Assembly (NCBI RefSeq): GCF_045679555.1 | Contig: NC_092099.1 | Location: forward strand, 12,086,576 to 12,150,575 | Source of the DNA: Salvelinus alpinus | Lineage: Eukaryota > Chordata > Actinopteri > Salmoniformes > Salmonidae | Length of the DNA: 64,000 nt | Reading direction: 5' to 3' | Shown: one piece after another, positions 46,500 through 58,504 of the stretch | Position numbering within the stretch: position 1 is the first letter of the stretch | How the letters are laid out: each line of letters begins with the position of its first letter | Made by a program: the position numbers and the translations under genes | Notes under the pieces: model-generated | Seen by the model: the letters and a program-made list of their open reading frames with translations, nothing else | What the model was told of the DNA's origin: nothing | The model's database searches: none

Positions 46500-47300
46500 A
46501 GGTTAATGTGCCTATGGCTTTTCACCTGTCACCTTCCCTAGAAGGGCGTCTCCGTCGTTGTCCAGTATGCGCGGTGGGCGTCTACCTGGAATGTAGGAGA
46601 GCTCGGGCAAGAGTGTCATGCTCTTCGCTCATTGGGCAACCACCTTCAGAAGATATCCGACGATATCCTGCCGGATCATGGGGACTATTATATTGATTTA
46701 TAATGGCGAGGGTGACAACCTTCTCCCACATAGGAGTTTACCTCTTGGGCATTGTTTTGGGGACATGTCTTATTAAACTAAGATTGTATGCGCTTTGTAT
46801 TGGGCTTCCCCTCACTTTGTAATTAGTTTTTTTTCCCGAGTGGTTGTCTCTGCACCTTTTGTGGTGCATACTCCCTTAGTTTCGGGACTTCTGTGGGTTG
46901 CAAATTTTGAGAATACTCTGGTTTCGGAGGGCATGTTTTGCGTCATGGGAGTTGGCCATATCTACACATTTGAGATATCGAAATTAGTAATTGAAAGAGA
47001 ACTTATGGTTACTTGCGTAACCCCGCTTCTCTGATATTATGAGTGAGATGTCTCACACGTTCCCCTGCTCACAAGAGCGTGAGGAAAATAAGCATGCTTG
47101 AGAATAACCAGAGGGCCGGAGAGTGGCTCCTTTTAAGGGAGGTGAGGGTCTCACCTCATTCGCCACTCTACCAGTCTGTCCCCAACAGAAGCTTTTGATA
47201 GGTCCTTCCGAGAGTTGGCGATCCTTAGCGAATCCGCCACATGTGAGATATCGCACTCATAATATCAGAGAACCGGGGCTATGCAAGTTTAGCGAGGGCA
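46500..47300 (+). mobile_element. Probable DIRS-like (tyrosine-recombinase) retroelement remnant
   Basis: A short frame near 46540-46640 reads C-P-V-C-A-V-G-V-Y-L-E, similar in pattern to the C-P-V-R-A-L-x-x-Y stretch of DIRS tyrosine recombinases. 46700-46790 reads M-A-R-V-T-T-F-S-H, like the end of that domain. The 3' part holds a 38-bp inverted repeat (47019-47056 and 47243-47280). DIRS elements end in such inverted repeats. Pattern recognition only; no catalytic Arg-His-Arg-Tyr set was verified. Confidence 0.4.
47019..47280. repeat. 38-bp inverted repeat with 186-bp spacer
   Basis: AACCCCGCTTCTCTGATATT... at 47019-47056 pairs with 47243-47280 at about 34 of 38 positions. Both arms share TTCTCTGATATTATGAGTG. 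Confidence 0.85.
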
Positions 47301-48659
47301 TGGCCTAAAAGCAAACAAAGTTGTGTGTCTCTTTTTTTACATTTTCATTGTTGTATTAATAGTATCCACATACTGCATTATGAATAAACTTTTCCGTTAT
47401 AATCTTGAAAGTAAACCAAGCAAAGAGGAGTTTGTCGTGCACAAAGAGTAGCAGCAGAATAATGAATTCAGAGAAATGGATACATCTCGTGTAGCAGATT
47501 TGCTGAGAAGTCAGAGGCATGCGTTGGTCTGAGGTAAATAGCGTCAGAATGGAGCTTGTGATTACACATCACTGTGAAAGGATAGACGGGCCCCTGGAGT
47601 AAGTGACCATAATTCATTCCGACTGATCACACTCAGAGCATGTCCGTGATGATCCCCGCTCTCCATTCCGCTCCGCACTCAAGCACTCTGCGGTTCAAGG
47701 GTTAATGTGGGTTCAGCCGGGGGAAGTCGGCCTTCTGAGCAGGTGAGAGCAGGAGTCTCCGATTAAATCTAATGTGCCCAGGGTCAGAGCACGGCAGAGT
47801 CACGGCCCTCCCCACGGGTGCGCAGATAAGACGCTTATTTAATAGCTTTCTGTTCTCCAGTGGGTTACAGTGTTTTTTATTAATTTGTTTCATTTAACTA
47901 GTTTTTTTTAATAACCCCTCTCACGCATTTCATTGCATTAAGAAGCCGCGTTGAAGCTTCATGTTTTTCCAACGCAAATGTTAATTGTGATCAGCGACCA
48001 AATTTAGTGCGAGAATCTTTTTGGAATGTCATTTTTTTCTCAGTTTATAGTATAGTACTGTACGTCTCATGCTGGAATTGTTTTTTCTAACGCAGTTGAG
48101 GTACTGTACCTTCTGTAATAGACTAAATGTATATTGTGTTGAATTGCACATGACCAGTTTGCATTAAGAGATATCCACTTAGTGACAGCCTACTTTTGTT
48201 TATATTTGTCCCACTGTGAGAGAAAGTGTCGATTCAGACAACACACTGGAGAGCTTTACTGTTCCTGAAGATATAGTAATTGCACCAGGAATGGACTCCA
48301 CGTAATGGGCATTGGGTTGAACCAGCTATGACATGGAGGATTCTTTATCCCCTTTCCCAAGGGGAAACAAGGTTACATTGTGTCTTTGGGGATTTCTCCG
48401 GTCTCTGTTGGACTGTAATAAATCCAGGGAGGGAGGAAGGGGTGTGGCGTGGCAGACATGGGCTGAACACATTTGGTGACGCTACTAGATCCAAGGTAAC
48501 AATCAGGCCATGATGTGGAGATCCGTCACTCTACTTAAGAGTTGGAAATGATTGTCTCTTTCTCTCCAAGGACTTGCATGTGTTTTGGAATTAACATGCA
48601 CGTCTAATAATAATGTATTGTGTATAGTAATATTGCCAATGATACTGTTTAGTGCCTAC

Positions 48660-48842
48660 CCCCCAAGAAAAAAAGGTTCCAAAAGGGATATTTGGCTGTC
48701 CCCGTAGGGTAACCCTTTTTGGTTCCAGGTAGAATCCTCTCTGGAAAGGGAACCCAAAAAATTGTTATTTAAAGGGTTACCCTATGGGACAGCCCAATAA
48801 CCATTTTAGAATCTAGATAGTACCTTTTATTTCTAAGAGTGT
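48660..48842. mobile_element. Palindromic MITE, 'ggttccaaaagg' family
   Basis: Left blocks AAAAAAGGTTCCAAAAGGG, GGCTGTCCC and GGGTAACCCTTTTTGGTTCC are mirrored by GGGTTACCC, GGGACAGCCC and TACCTTTTATTTCTAAGAGTG. Hairpin-forming, no coding sequence. A common teleost MITE type. Confidence 0.8.
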
Positions 48843-49049
48843 ATAAAGGGTCAGTTAAATTGTTGATCATGGTATCATGTTGCCAAAGATCTTGGTTATA
48901 TGAAAGACTCACAAATAATGGGTAGGCTAGAGCTTCGTCAAAACTGATTAAAGATGGTGGCCCCTCAATAACCATATGTTATCGTTAAGTGATAAAGGTT
49001 GTGCTCTGCTTTAAAATATATATATATATCATTTTTGTATCATACGCTG

Positions 49050-49232
49050 GATAGGTGTAGTGAAATGCATTGTTTTACAGGGTCAGCCATAGTAGTACGG
49101 CACCCCTGGAGTAAATTATGTTTAAGTGCCTTGCTCAAGAGCACCTCGGCAGATTTCCGCCTTGTCAGCTTGGGTATTCGAACCAGCGACCTTTCTGTTA
49201 CTGGCCCAATGCTCTAATTGCTAGCCTAGCTC
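49050..49232 (-). mobile_element. tRNA-derived SINE
   Basis: Minus-strand head CTAGGCTAGCAATTAGAGCA (A-box-like) and B box GGTTCGAATAC, followed by a body (CTTGAGCAAGGCACTTAA) shared by several fish SINEs and ending near 49050 (GTAAAACAATGCATTTCACT). Confidence 0.7.
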
Positions 49233-50814
49233 TCAGTGTTTTGGTCACTGTGCAGTATTGATTGTTAGTGTCTGAGTGTCCCTGAAGTGCACGTTAATCG
49301 ATCTAGGTCTAAACAGACACAGCCACATTGACATTTTGTCTTTTGGATGCGCTTCTAGTGAGACAATCCTTAGGGAGATGCGTGCTTTCTATTTCAGTCC
49401 CATTGACATGCTGTGGGGTATTGGACCTCACTCAAACCATAGTGAGAAAACACAAGCTTAACTGAACATGCGATATCCCTTTTTAAATGGCCACACTCCG
49501 AGTGTGATTTGTCTGCCCACCATTAGTTGGTGTTTGGCTTCAAGGCTATCGATCGTTTGCCCCTCCTCCTCCCCCTCCATCACCACCAACACCCTCTTTC
49601 CTTCATAATGTCTGTTTTTTTCCCCTGCTGCTTGTTAATGGTCTTGCTGTTGTGTAGAGCCGTATGTTCCTGTGCCTGGTCTGTCACCTCACCCTGTGTA
49701 GAGGCTTGGCAGGCAATGACACTCTCCTCTCTCTCACACACACAGCCTCTGCTCCTCTCCTCTCTGCTCTACTCTGTCTACCTCCACACTGATGTTATTG
49801 CCCGAGTATTCTGTCTCCCTCAACACCCATCCCCCATAGCAGTACATTTCTACACCATTTTTTCTCCACCAGTATATTTCCTTCTCTGTGTTTTTTTTTG
49901 CACACATTTTGCCTACCGCATGTCGTATAATGTGGAATAAACTCGGGATGCAATAAGCTCGGGATGCAACCGTAACAAATTGATTGAATACTTAGTATTA
50001 CAGCTGAGAGATTTTGTATTCATCTACGACGAATCAAAGAGGAAAAAGCAGGCCTCTAAAAGAATACTGGGCTTCTTCTCAGTGTACCGTTTGATGGTGG
50101 TCACCATAGCAACAGATTATCTGTCTTAGAGAGGACTTGTGCCCATAACAGATGTATCTGTATCAAAATGAGCTAAACATTTCTCATATCCTCTAATAGA
50201 CACAATTTGTTGTGTCCTTTCAGGCGTTTCATGGAAAAACGTGTATATTCAGTTGTTAGGAACCCAAAGTACTGTACTCAGCACAGTATTATTGCTGTAC
50301 TGTATGTCCTGTGAATTCAAATGTTCCTTCTCCATTAAAGAGGACATCTCTTGGATGCTTATTCCCTCTCTCTTTTGTCAGTTGTCCTCCATGCTGCTCG
50401 AGCTCAGTGCGTCTCTTTAATATTTGATACCACTGGGCCAAAAAGCAGTCAAGCAGGGATGTATTCTTCTGCTTTTCAGCAACAACCTTCCACATGATGC
50501 ATTGTTATTTAGCTGTTGCTGCTCACCGTTTGGTAAATAATTAAACCATTCATATGTTAATGTGATTTATCACAGAAAATAATCTTAACGGTGCAAGCAT
50601 TAGGGGGTCGACTCATGATTCACTGTCCAGAGCGCAGATTCACAGTCTTGCTTCCGCCACTGTTTTCTTCACAGATAATGCCTCAGTTGCTTCTAAAGCC
50701 TGTATACTGTGTTGATAGCCATATTCTGGTGAGTGAGGTTGCATGGATGAGTGTTTGTTGTATGCGTAAAGGACGGTATGCTGCTTTTAGCGAGTACCAT
50801 TTCCTCCTGATTCG

Positions 50815-50910
50815 GCTAAACACCGAGGCGCGAACCCAGGACCTCTGCCTTGCTGGAACACCTGACCGCCCTCCTGCGTCTTACCAGTTGGCGCCACGAG
50901 AAAAGCTAGC
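50815..50910 (-). repeat. tRNA-like repeat fragment
   Basis: Minus strand shows GTGGCGCCAACTGGTAAGAC (A-box-like) and GGGTTCGCGCCTCGG (B-box-like) about 60 bases apart. Probably a SINE head or a relative of the element at 33734. Weak. Confidence 0.35.
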
Positions 50911-51534
50911 CATTTGCTGACACAAGTGGGGAAACTTCAGGCTGAGGAGTAAGTTTCACACACCCCCATGTGCTACACTTGCGTGCTTGCATGTGTGTGT
51001 GAGTGTTTGTGAGAGGATGTCTTACATCTGCAGATCCTTGTCTGTGAGAGAATTGAGAGGTCGGGGAGGACTCTTTACGCCCACCTTTCTCCCAGTGACT
51101 TGGACTGTGGGAGTCGGAAGTGCAGAGAAAGGTTAATCTGAATAACGGGCAATCAATCATTTGCATAAATATGTAAATGCGTTGCTCAATGTGCATTGCT
51201 CTATTTTCCAAAGAGTGCAGGTGGTTGTGAGTGTTTTGTAAAATAAACTGTTTTCTGAAGTCAAATGATGTGTATGGATTTGTTGATATGTAAGATCTGG
51301 ATTGAATAAATCAGGTGTCTATCTAAAGCCAGGATGCAGGACTCTGGTCCTTGAGGTGTGGAGACAGTGGAGTTGTGCCTGATCTCCAGTATACGACTGA
51401 GCCATGCAGCAAACAGATATAATCCTCTGCTCCTGTGGCTTCTATATCCTGGATAAGCTTATGTTAGAGACTCTCTGCTCCATGAATGCCAGTAAGTTTA
51501 GTGAGCCACCATTGTTGTTTCTGTCGCAGTGCTT

Positions 51535-51632
51535 TGCTTTATCTTGGCCAGGTCGCAGTTGTAAATGAGAACTTGTTCTCGTCTAGCTCACCTGGTTAAA
51601 TCAAGGTGAAATAAAATAAATAAAACAAAAAG
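51535..51632 (+). repeat. SINE/LINE 3' tail fragment
   Basis: TTTATCTTGGCCAGGTCGCA, then TTGTAAATGAGAACTTGTTC and a final TGAAATAAAATAAATAAA: the common 3' tail of fish tRNA-SINEs and their partner LINE. The head is missing. Confidence 0.65.
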
Positions 51633-53095
51633 CAGAAACTATTGGCAAGCTTCCCCCTAGTTTATGTTCCATTCTCACCACCCAAAGAATCAATTTTATC
51701 TCCCTGTCACCTTAGTGACTTGGCTGCGTCTTGACTTTGTTATTTGAACCACAAAAGCTAGCTCAGTGTTATCCTGCAGTACTAGCTAGCTTCATTCACT
51801 CACAAAGTACTAGATTTGATAGACTCCCAAACTTCAACCTCAGAGAGATCAATGTCCTTTGCCCTTAATACTCTCTCAATGGCAACACGTTATTGCATGA
51901 GAAATATAGTGTATATTCAATTTGAAGAGCAAAATCCCTTTGGTATATTGTAGATTTACCAGTTGTAAAAAGAAGGGAAATTGAGTCTTTTGTTTGCAGC
52001 TCAGTTTTCTTTACTAATAATTTGATATTTGAAAATAGTATTTGTGTTTTGCAGGGCTTTCACGCTTCAAATCCCGTCTATGATTAAAGCAGTCCCTGTC
52101 TGTCTGATTTCACCATCTAATTCAAGTTAAATATTCCGCAACATCCAATTTATGGCGCAACATCCAATTTATACAGAGAAGGCATGATATAAAATAATGT
52201 TACCAATCCCCTGAGATGTCTCTAAAACAAACTGACACCACTATAAGTGTTGTTTCTTTCTCTAAGACTTGTTTGGATCTGGTATCACCGGAAGTTGGTG
52301 GCACCTTAATTGGGGAAGACAAGCTCAAGGGAAAGGCTGGAGCGGAATTGGTGGAATGGTATCAAATACATCAAACACAAGTTTCTATTTGTTTGGTTCC
52401 ATTCTATTCGCTCCGTTCCAGCCATTATTATGAGCCGTCCTCTCCTCAGCAGCCTCCTCTGTCTGGGATAGACCGTGCTCATCACGCAGTACACACTACA
52501 GGGTATACATTAGAACATCAAAGAGAGGTCTGTACACAAAGCACAGTCTGTGTCCAGGAGGATGAAAGAGCCAGACAGACGGTAATAAAGGTACCTTTCA
52601 CTGTGCTTATTAAATATGGTATTTGTAATATGACCTCACGTTAATGATTAGGTACGACATAGGATTCGATCAAAACAAATACACTTGGAGGAGCAGTGAT
52701 GTGTTGGAAAAGGTCAGGGGCATACAGGCATTCAAACCAGTTTACTGTGGTCAGGAACTAGGGGTATAATGTATCATCCAGTATTGAGTGATAAAACAAG
52801 TGGGGTTATGGATGGTTGTTTCGATTGGGATGGTCAAAGACAAGAAATGTCCTTTTGTGTTTACTGTAAGTCCGCCACATTTGCCTCGAGTTGCACTCAA
52901 AGGTGACAATCCAAATAGACTTCATATGGTGTGTTTATGCTCACGTACCATTGGTTGATTTGGTTTCCATAGGAACACACCATTCCAGGCAGGTATGGCG
53001 ATTACGCGATGTTTTATGCCTGTTGGTACACTACGTGACCAAAAGTATGTGGACACCTACTCGTCGAACATCTCATTCCAAAATCATGGGTATTA

Positions 53096-54036
53096 TTATG
53101 GGGTTGGTCCCCCCTTTCCTGCCTTAACAGCCTCCACTCTTCTGGGAAGGATTTCCACTAGGGACTCGCTTCCATCCAGCCACAAGAGCAACAGTGAGGT
53201 CGGGCACTGATGTTGGGTGATTAGGCCTGGCTCGCAGTCGGCGGTCCAATTCATCCCAAAGTTGTTAGATGGGGTTGAAGTCAGGGCTCTGTGCAGGCCA
53301 GTCAAGTTCTTCCACACTGATCTCGACAAACCATTTCTGTATGGACCTCGCTTTGTGCCCAAACTGTTGCCACAAAGTTGGAAGCATAGGATCACCTAGA
53401 ATGTCATTATATGCTGTAGCGTTAAGATTTCCCTTCACTGAAACTAAGGGGCCTAGCCCAAAACCATGAAAAACAGCCCAAGACCGTTATTCCACCTCCA
53501 CCGAACTTTACAGTTGGCATTATGCCTTCGTGCAGGTAGCGTTCTCCTGGCATCCGCCAAACCCAGATTCGTCCGTTGGACTGCCAGATAAGTGTGATTC
53601 ATCACTCCAGAGAACGCGTTTCCACTGCTCCAGAGTCCAATGGCGGCGAGCTTTACATCACTCCAGCCAATGCATGGCATTGAACATGGTGATCTTAGTC
53701 TTGTGTGCGGCTGCTCGGCCTTGGAAACCCATTTCATGAAGCTCCCGACGAACAGTTATTGTGCTGACGTGCTTCCAGAGGCAGTTTGGAACTCGATAGT
53801 GAGTGTTTCAGCACTCGGCGGTCCCGTTCTGTGAGCTTGTGTGGCCTACCACTTCGCTGCTGAGCCGTTGTTGCTCCTAGACGTTTCCACTTCATAATAA
53901 CACCACTTACAGTTGACTGAGGCAGCTCTAGCAGGGCAGAAATTTGAGGAACTGACTTGTTGGAAAGGTGGCGTCCTATGACCGTGCCACATTGAAAGTC
54001 ACTGAGCTCTTCAGTAAGGCCATTCTACTGCCAATG
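53096..54036 (-). pseudogene. Tc1-A transposase, broken
   Basis: Minus-strand pieces: an N-terminal part near 53830-54030 with stops, V-R-R-E-L-H-E-M-G-F near 53730, W-S-D-E-S-H-L near 53590 (first catalytic Asp), [10 protein letters not shown] near 53420, S-P-D-F-N-P-I near 53270, with the Glu of the usual E-N-L-W replaced by a stop, and the end R-R-V-E-A-V-K-A-x-G-G. Several frameshifts. Confidence 0.82.
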
Positions 54037-54622
54037 TCTGTCTATGGAGATTGCATGGCTGTGTGCTCGATTTTATACACCTATCAGCAACTAATTTGAA
54101 GGGGTGTCCACATACTTTTGTATACAGTGCATTAGGAAAATATTCAGACCCCTTTACTTTTCCACTTTTTGTTACATTATAGCCTTATTCTAAAATTGAT
54201 TAAATAGTTTTTTCTTCTTCTCATAAATCCACACACAATAAGCCATAATGACAAATGTATATAAAAGAAAAATATGAAATATCACATTTACATAAGTATT
54301 CAGACCTTTACTCAGTACTTTGTTGAAGCACCTTTGGCAGGGATTACAGCCTCGAGTCTTCTTGTGTATAACGCTACAAGCTTGGCACACCTGTATTTGA
54401 GGATTTTCTCCCATTTTTCTCTGCAGATCCTCTGAAACTCTGTCATGTTGGATGAGGAGCGTCGCTGCACAGCTACTTTTAGTTATTTTCAGAGATGTTC
54501 GATCAGGTTCAAGTCTGGCTCTGTCTGGGCCACTCAAGGACATTGAGACTTGTCCCGAAGCCACTCCTGCGTTGTCTTGGCTGTGTGCTTAGGGTCTTTG
54601 TCCTGTTGGAAGGTGAACCTTT

Positions 54623-56600
54623 GAAAATAAAAGAGAGCCGCACACTCTAGGAGCTCAGATGCAAAAATATTTAATTTACCAACGTTTCGACAGGCAAGCT
54701 GTCTTCATCAGGGTACAATCACAGACACTGCGGGATGACTCGTTTATATATAGTGTCAAGACACACAGGTGTCTGTAATCATGGCCAAGAGTGGCCTAAT
54801 ATCATTGGTTAATTTCTCATATTAAAATGGCATAGAAAGAGCAACATACAATAAATACAAATGGATAGCATACGATCATAGACTCACTAAAGACCACACA
54901 AGCCTACAAACAACCACAATGGCAAAGTCACAACAATCACAACAATCACAAGAATGGCTTCAGATCAAACTATTTCATGTTTCTAAATGATTTCTTTATT
55001 CAGACGAAGGGTACTGCTATGGGATCCCCTATGGCTCCTAACTATGCTAATTTGTATGTGGGTTACATGGAGAAAATGTCTATTTTCAATCCTCTCAAAA
55101 ATGTTTTCTTGCCTAACATCATTATTTGGAAACGGTATATTGATGATATTTTTGTTCTATGGAGGGGTGATGCAAAACAGCTCCAGGCGTTCCATGATTT
55201 TCTTAACTCCTGTTCTGAACATTTGAGATTTACTATGCAATCTGATACACGTCAAATCAGTTTTCTTGATCTTCTGATCTTGTGTGAAGATAATGTTCTA
55301 TACACTGATCTTTACAGGAAACCTACTGATCGTAACAGTTTGTTGAGGGCTGACAGTTGTCACCCACTTCCCTTGAAAAATAGTTTGCCCTACAGCCAAT
55401 TCTGTCGAATCAAAACAATTTGCAAAAAACAATCAGATTTCGACAGAAATATGGCTGAGACGCAAAGAAAGTTCAAGGAGAGGGGGTACAAAAATGATCA
55501 GATTAATAATGCCATTGAAAAAATTCAAAACAAAACGAGACATGACCTTTTTCAAGGGCAGTCTCACAAAAAGACGCATTCTTGCATTCTAACTACCCGC
55601 TATTCAAAGCGCTCTGAACAAATTAAGGGAATCGTTCACAAACATTGGCATATTCTAAAATCCGATGATAGTCTCGGTAATGTGTTTTCGGACCTTCCCT
55701 TGGTCGTATTTTCGCGGGGCAGAAATCTCAGAGACCAATTGGTACACTCTGATTTAACCCCCCAAGATATTCCTGAACAACCTCTATTTGCGCCCCTACT
55801 GGATGGAAATTACAAGTGCAATGGCACTTATAAATGCAGATCCTTCAAACATCCACAAACAGGGAAATCGATCCCAATCAAAGGTGTTATTACGTGCTCC
55901 ACTAAGGCAGTTATTTATCTTATAACTTGTCCTTGTGGTAAAAATTATGTGGGTAAAACAAAGCGTGAATTAAAAGTACGTATCTCAGAGCATCGTAGCA
56001 CCATTAGGTGCAAAAACTTGACCTACCCAGTTGCGGCCCACTTTTTGGAGGCAGGCCACTCGATTTCATCTTTGCGTTATATTGGCATCGAACATGTCAC
56101 CCTCCCTAGGAAAGGGGGTGACCTTGATAATTTATTGTTAAGACGAGAGGCTGCTTGGATATTTAATTTAAAGACCCTTGCTCCCTTCGGTCTTAACGTG
56201 GACTTTGATCTGAAGCCATTCTTGTGATTGTTGTGACTTTGCCATTGTGGTTGTTTGTAGGCTTGTGTGGTCTTTAGTGAGTCTATGATCGTATGCTATC
56301 CATTTGTATTTATTGTATGTTGCTCTTTCTATGCCATTTTAATATGAGAAATTAACCAATGATATTAGGCCACTCTTGGCCATGATTACAGACACCTGTG
56401 TGTCTTGACACTATATATAAACGAGTCATCCCGCAGTGTCTGTGATTGTACCCTGATGAAGACAGCTTGCCTGTCGAAACGTTGGTAAATTAAATATTTT
56501 TGCATCTGAGCTCCTAGAGTGTGCGGCTCTCTTTTATTTTCAAGTTTTCTACTCCGCTAGCCAGCACCTCGCCTAAATAGGTGTGCGTTTCTTTTTCTTC
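54623..56600 (+). mobile_element. Penelope-like retroelement with long inverted repeats
   Basis: 1978 bp flanked by an exact 16-bp target duplication TGGAAGGTGAACCTTT (54607-54622 and 56601-56616). The left 349 bp (54621-54969) is an inverted copy of 56204-56543, covering the last 8 codons, the stop and the 3' UTR of the element's own gene. The only length difference is a 9-bp duplicated CACAACAAT unit. The RT is 5'-truncated. Inverted terminal copies are a known hallmark of Penelope-like elements. The last 57 bases (56544-56600) are unique 3' tail. Confidence 0.88.
54977..56227 (+). pseudogene. 5'-truncated Penelope-like polymerase: RT end plus GIY-YIG endonuclease
   Basis: Open for 416 codons; the ATG at 54977 is incidental because the true start and RT fingers are missing. 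T-K-G-T-A-M-G-S-P-M-A-P-x-Y-A-N-L is RT motif B. Y-I-D-D at residues 54-57 is motif C with the catalytic aspartates. F-L-D-L follows near 96-99. A basic linker and a K-C-N-G-T-Y-K-C motif precede the GIY-YIG nuclease: V-I-Y-L-I-T-C and Y-V-G-K-T around 312-327, the R-I-S-E-H-R segment near 335, Glu near 391 (R-R-E-A-A-W). It ends at TGA 56225-56227. The uninterrupted frame suggests a recent insertion. Closest in organisation to fish Poseidon/Neptune-type elements. Confidence 0.88.
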
Positions 56601-58324
56601 TGGAAGGTGAACCTTTACCTCACTATGTCCTGAGATCCTGAGCGCTCTGGAGGAGGTTTTCATCAAGGGTCTCTCTGTACTTTGCTCCGTTCATCTTTCC
56701 CTCATTCCTGACTAGTTTTCCAGTCCCTGCCGCTAAAAACATCCCCACAACATGATGCTGCCACCACGATGCTTCACTGTAGGGATGGTTTCAGGAATTC
56801 AGGCCAAAGACTTCAATCTTGGTTTCATCAGACCAGAGAATCTTGTTTCTCATGGTCTGAGAGTTCTTTTGGTGCCTTTTGGGAAACTCCAAGTGGGCTG
56901 TCATGTGCCTTTTACTGTGGAGTGGCTTCCGTCTGGCCACTCTAACATAAAAGCCTGATTGTTGGGAGTGCTGCAGAGATGGTCGTCCTTCTTGAAGGTT
57001 CACCCATCTCCACAGAGGAACTCTGGAGCGTGGCCAGCTCTAGGAAGAGTCTTGGTGGTTCCAAACTTCTTCCATTTAAGAATGATGGAGGCCACTGTGT
57101 TCTTGGGGACCTTCAATTCTGCAGACATTTTTTGGTAGCCTACCCAGATCTGTGCATCGACACAATCCTGTTTCTTAGCTTTATGGACAATTTCTTCAAC
57201 CTCATGGCTTGGTTTTTGCCCTGACATGCACTGTCAACTGTGGGACCTTATATAGACTTGTGTGTGCCTTTCCAAATCATGTCCAATCAATTGAATGTAC
57301 CACAGGTGGACTCCAATCAAGTTGTAGAAACATCTCAAGGACGATCAATGGAAACAGTATGCACCTGAGCTCAATTTCGTGTCTCATAGCAAAGGGTCTG
57401 AATACTTATGTAAATAAGATATTTCGGTTTTTAATTTATAATGAATTTGCAAACATTTCTAAAAACCTGTTTTCGCTTTGTCTTTGTGGGGTATTGCGTG
57501 TAGATTGATGAGGAAAAACATGTATTTAATAAATGTTCGAATAAGGCTGTAATGTAAAAGGGAAAAGGGGAAAGGGTCTGAATACTTTCCGAATGCACTG
57601 TACAGTATATAGTGCAGCTTATTATACTCATCTAAAATGCACAGCAACGCTGTTTGTCTGTGTTTAGTTGTAGTCATATCACCTCCAAGTTTCCAAATGG
57701 TTATGATAGCAATTTGTCTGTAATTGTGGCTTGTCCCTATGGGTGAAAAGGAAAGCACAGAGCAGCCTCTTCAGTGAGACTGTTGATGGCCATTAGTGTA
57801 TGGATGCAGGAATGTACCCACTTACAAGTCACCACTTTACCTTTCTGCCATGCTGTCGATGGTGCTATTACAAAATTGCTGGGCTTTCCTCCAATACGAG
57901 GCCGCTCAATAGGATGCAGATCAGAAAATAGAGAGTTACCCAACAGGGAATCAGAAGTTGATTATCTGATTTCAGATGAACTGTGCGATTATCCTTATGT
58001 GTGCCAATTTCTATAGATCACTGAATATGATTATGTTGCAGAGTTAATGGAGGAAAGTTATATTTTTTGTAAATTTGTGGTAGAATCTTCCTCCATTAAT
58101 TCTATTTGTGTTCATTTGTGCTAGAATTAATGGAGGAAATGTCTGTTTCTTTGCTTTAATAATCTCCTGTCATGCTCCGGGCCAGTTCTGTTGAACTTTG
58201 TCACAATATTTGAATATCCTCTACTGATTATTTTCCATTGAGTGGTGTGTGATATTGACTTTTAATATGTTCTGTGTGTCTCTGGCAGTCTTTGGGATGT
58301 GACTCTTAGCCCACTGCTCACTAA

Positions 58325-58475
58325 AATAGCAGAGAGGCTCAGTTGGTAGAGCATGGCGCTTCCTACACCAGGGATGTGGAGTCGATTCCTGCTACCACCC
58401 ATACGAAAATGTATGTACTCACTGCTGTATTTCGCTTTGGTTAACGGCGTCTGCTAAATGCCATATAATATAGTT
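58325..58475 (+). mobile_element. tRNA-derived SINE, + strand
   Basis: Head GGCTCAGTTGGTAGAGC (A box) and GTCGATTCCTG (B box) 45 bases apart, then the tail TTAACGGCGTCTGCTAAATG, a LINE-like 3' end used by many fish SINEs. It lies 30 bases from the LINE at 58505. Confidence 0.85.
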
Positions 58476-58504
58476 TTTATATTGGGGAAAAGTACCATAT
58501 CTAG

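Larger units (their letters stand above)
54300..57227 (-). pseudogene. Tc1-B transposase, split and broken
   Basis: Begins M-S-G-Q-K-P-S-H-E-V-E-E at 57227, with helix-turn-helix parts to about 57000. R-R-K-P-L-H-S-K-R-H-M and L-W-S-D-E-T-K-I-E-V-F-G (first catalytic Asp) lie at 56791-57003. The block that should follow is cut by the Penelope-like element at 54623-56600; the C-terminal part (54300-54606) has frameshifts and stops. Confidence 0.85.
54125..57600 (-). mobile_element. Tc1-like transposon B, carrying a Penelope-like insertion
   Basis: Ends CAGTGCATTAGGAAAATATT (54125) and the complement finishing at 57600, with TA at 54123-54124 and 57601-57602. About 1.48 kb without the insertion. 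Minus-strand transposase. Related to 36551-38185. Confidence 0.92.
53031..57614 (-). mobile_element. Tc1-like transposon A (third family), host of the nest
   Basis: Left end CACTACGTGACCAAAAGTAT, then GTGGACACC, at 53031, preceded by TA. The matching complement GGTGTCCACATACTTTTGTA is at 54105-54124 and resumes after Tc1-B as CAGTATATAGTG at 57603-57614. Tc1-B has therefore inserted at a TA within the right inverted repeat. The right flanking TA has decayed to CA. Confidence 0.85.

Noticed and set aside
49527..49940. 137-codon pyrimidine-rich open frame
   Set aside because: Low-complexity C/T-rich sequence gives a Leu/Ser/Cys string; not a credible protein.
52216..52644. 142-codon + strand open frame in kcnj3 intron 2
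   Set aside because: No motif, no splice signals that fit, and no similarity I recognise.
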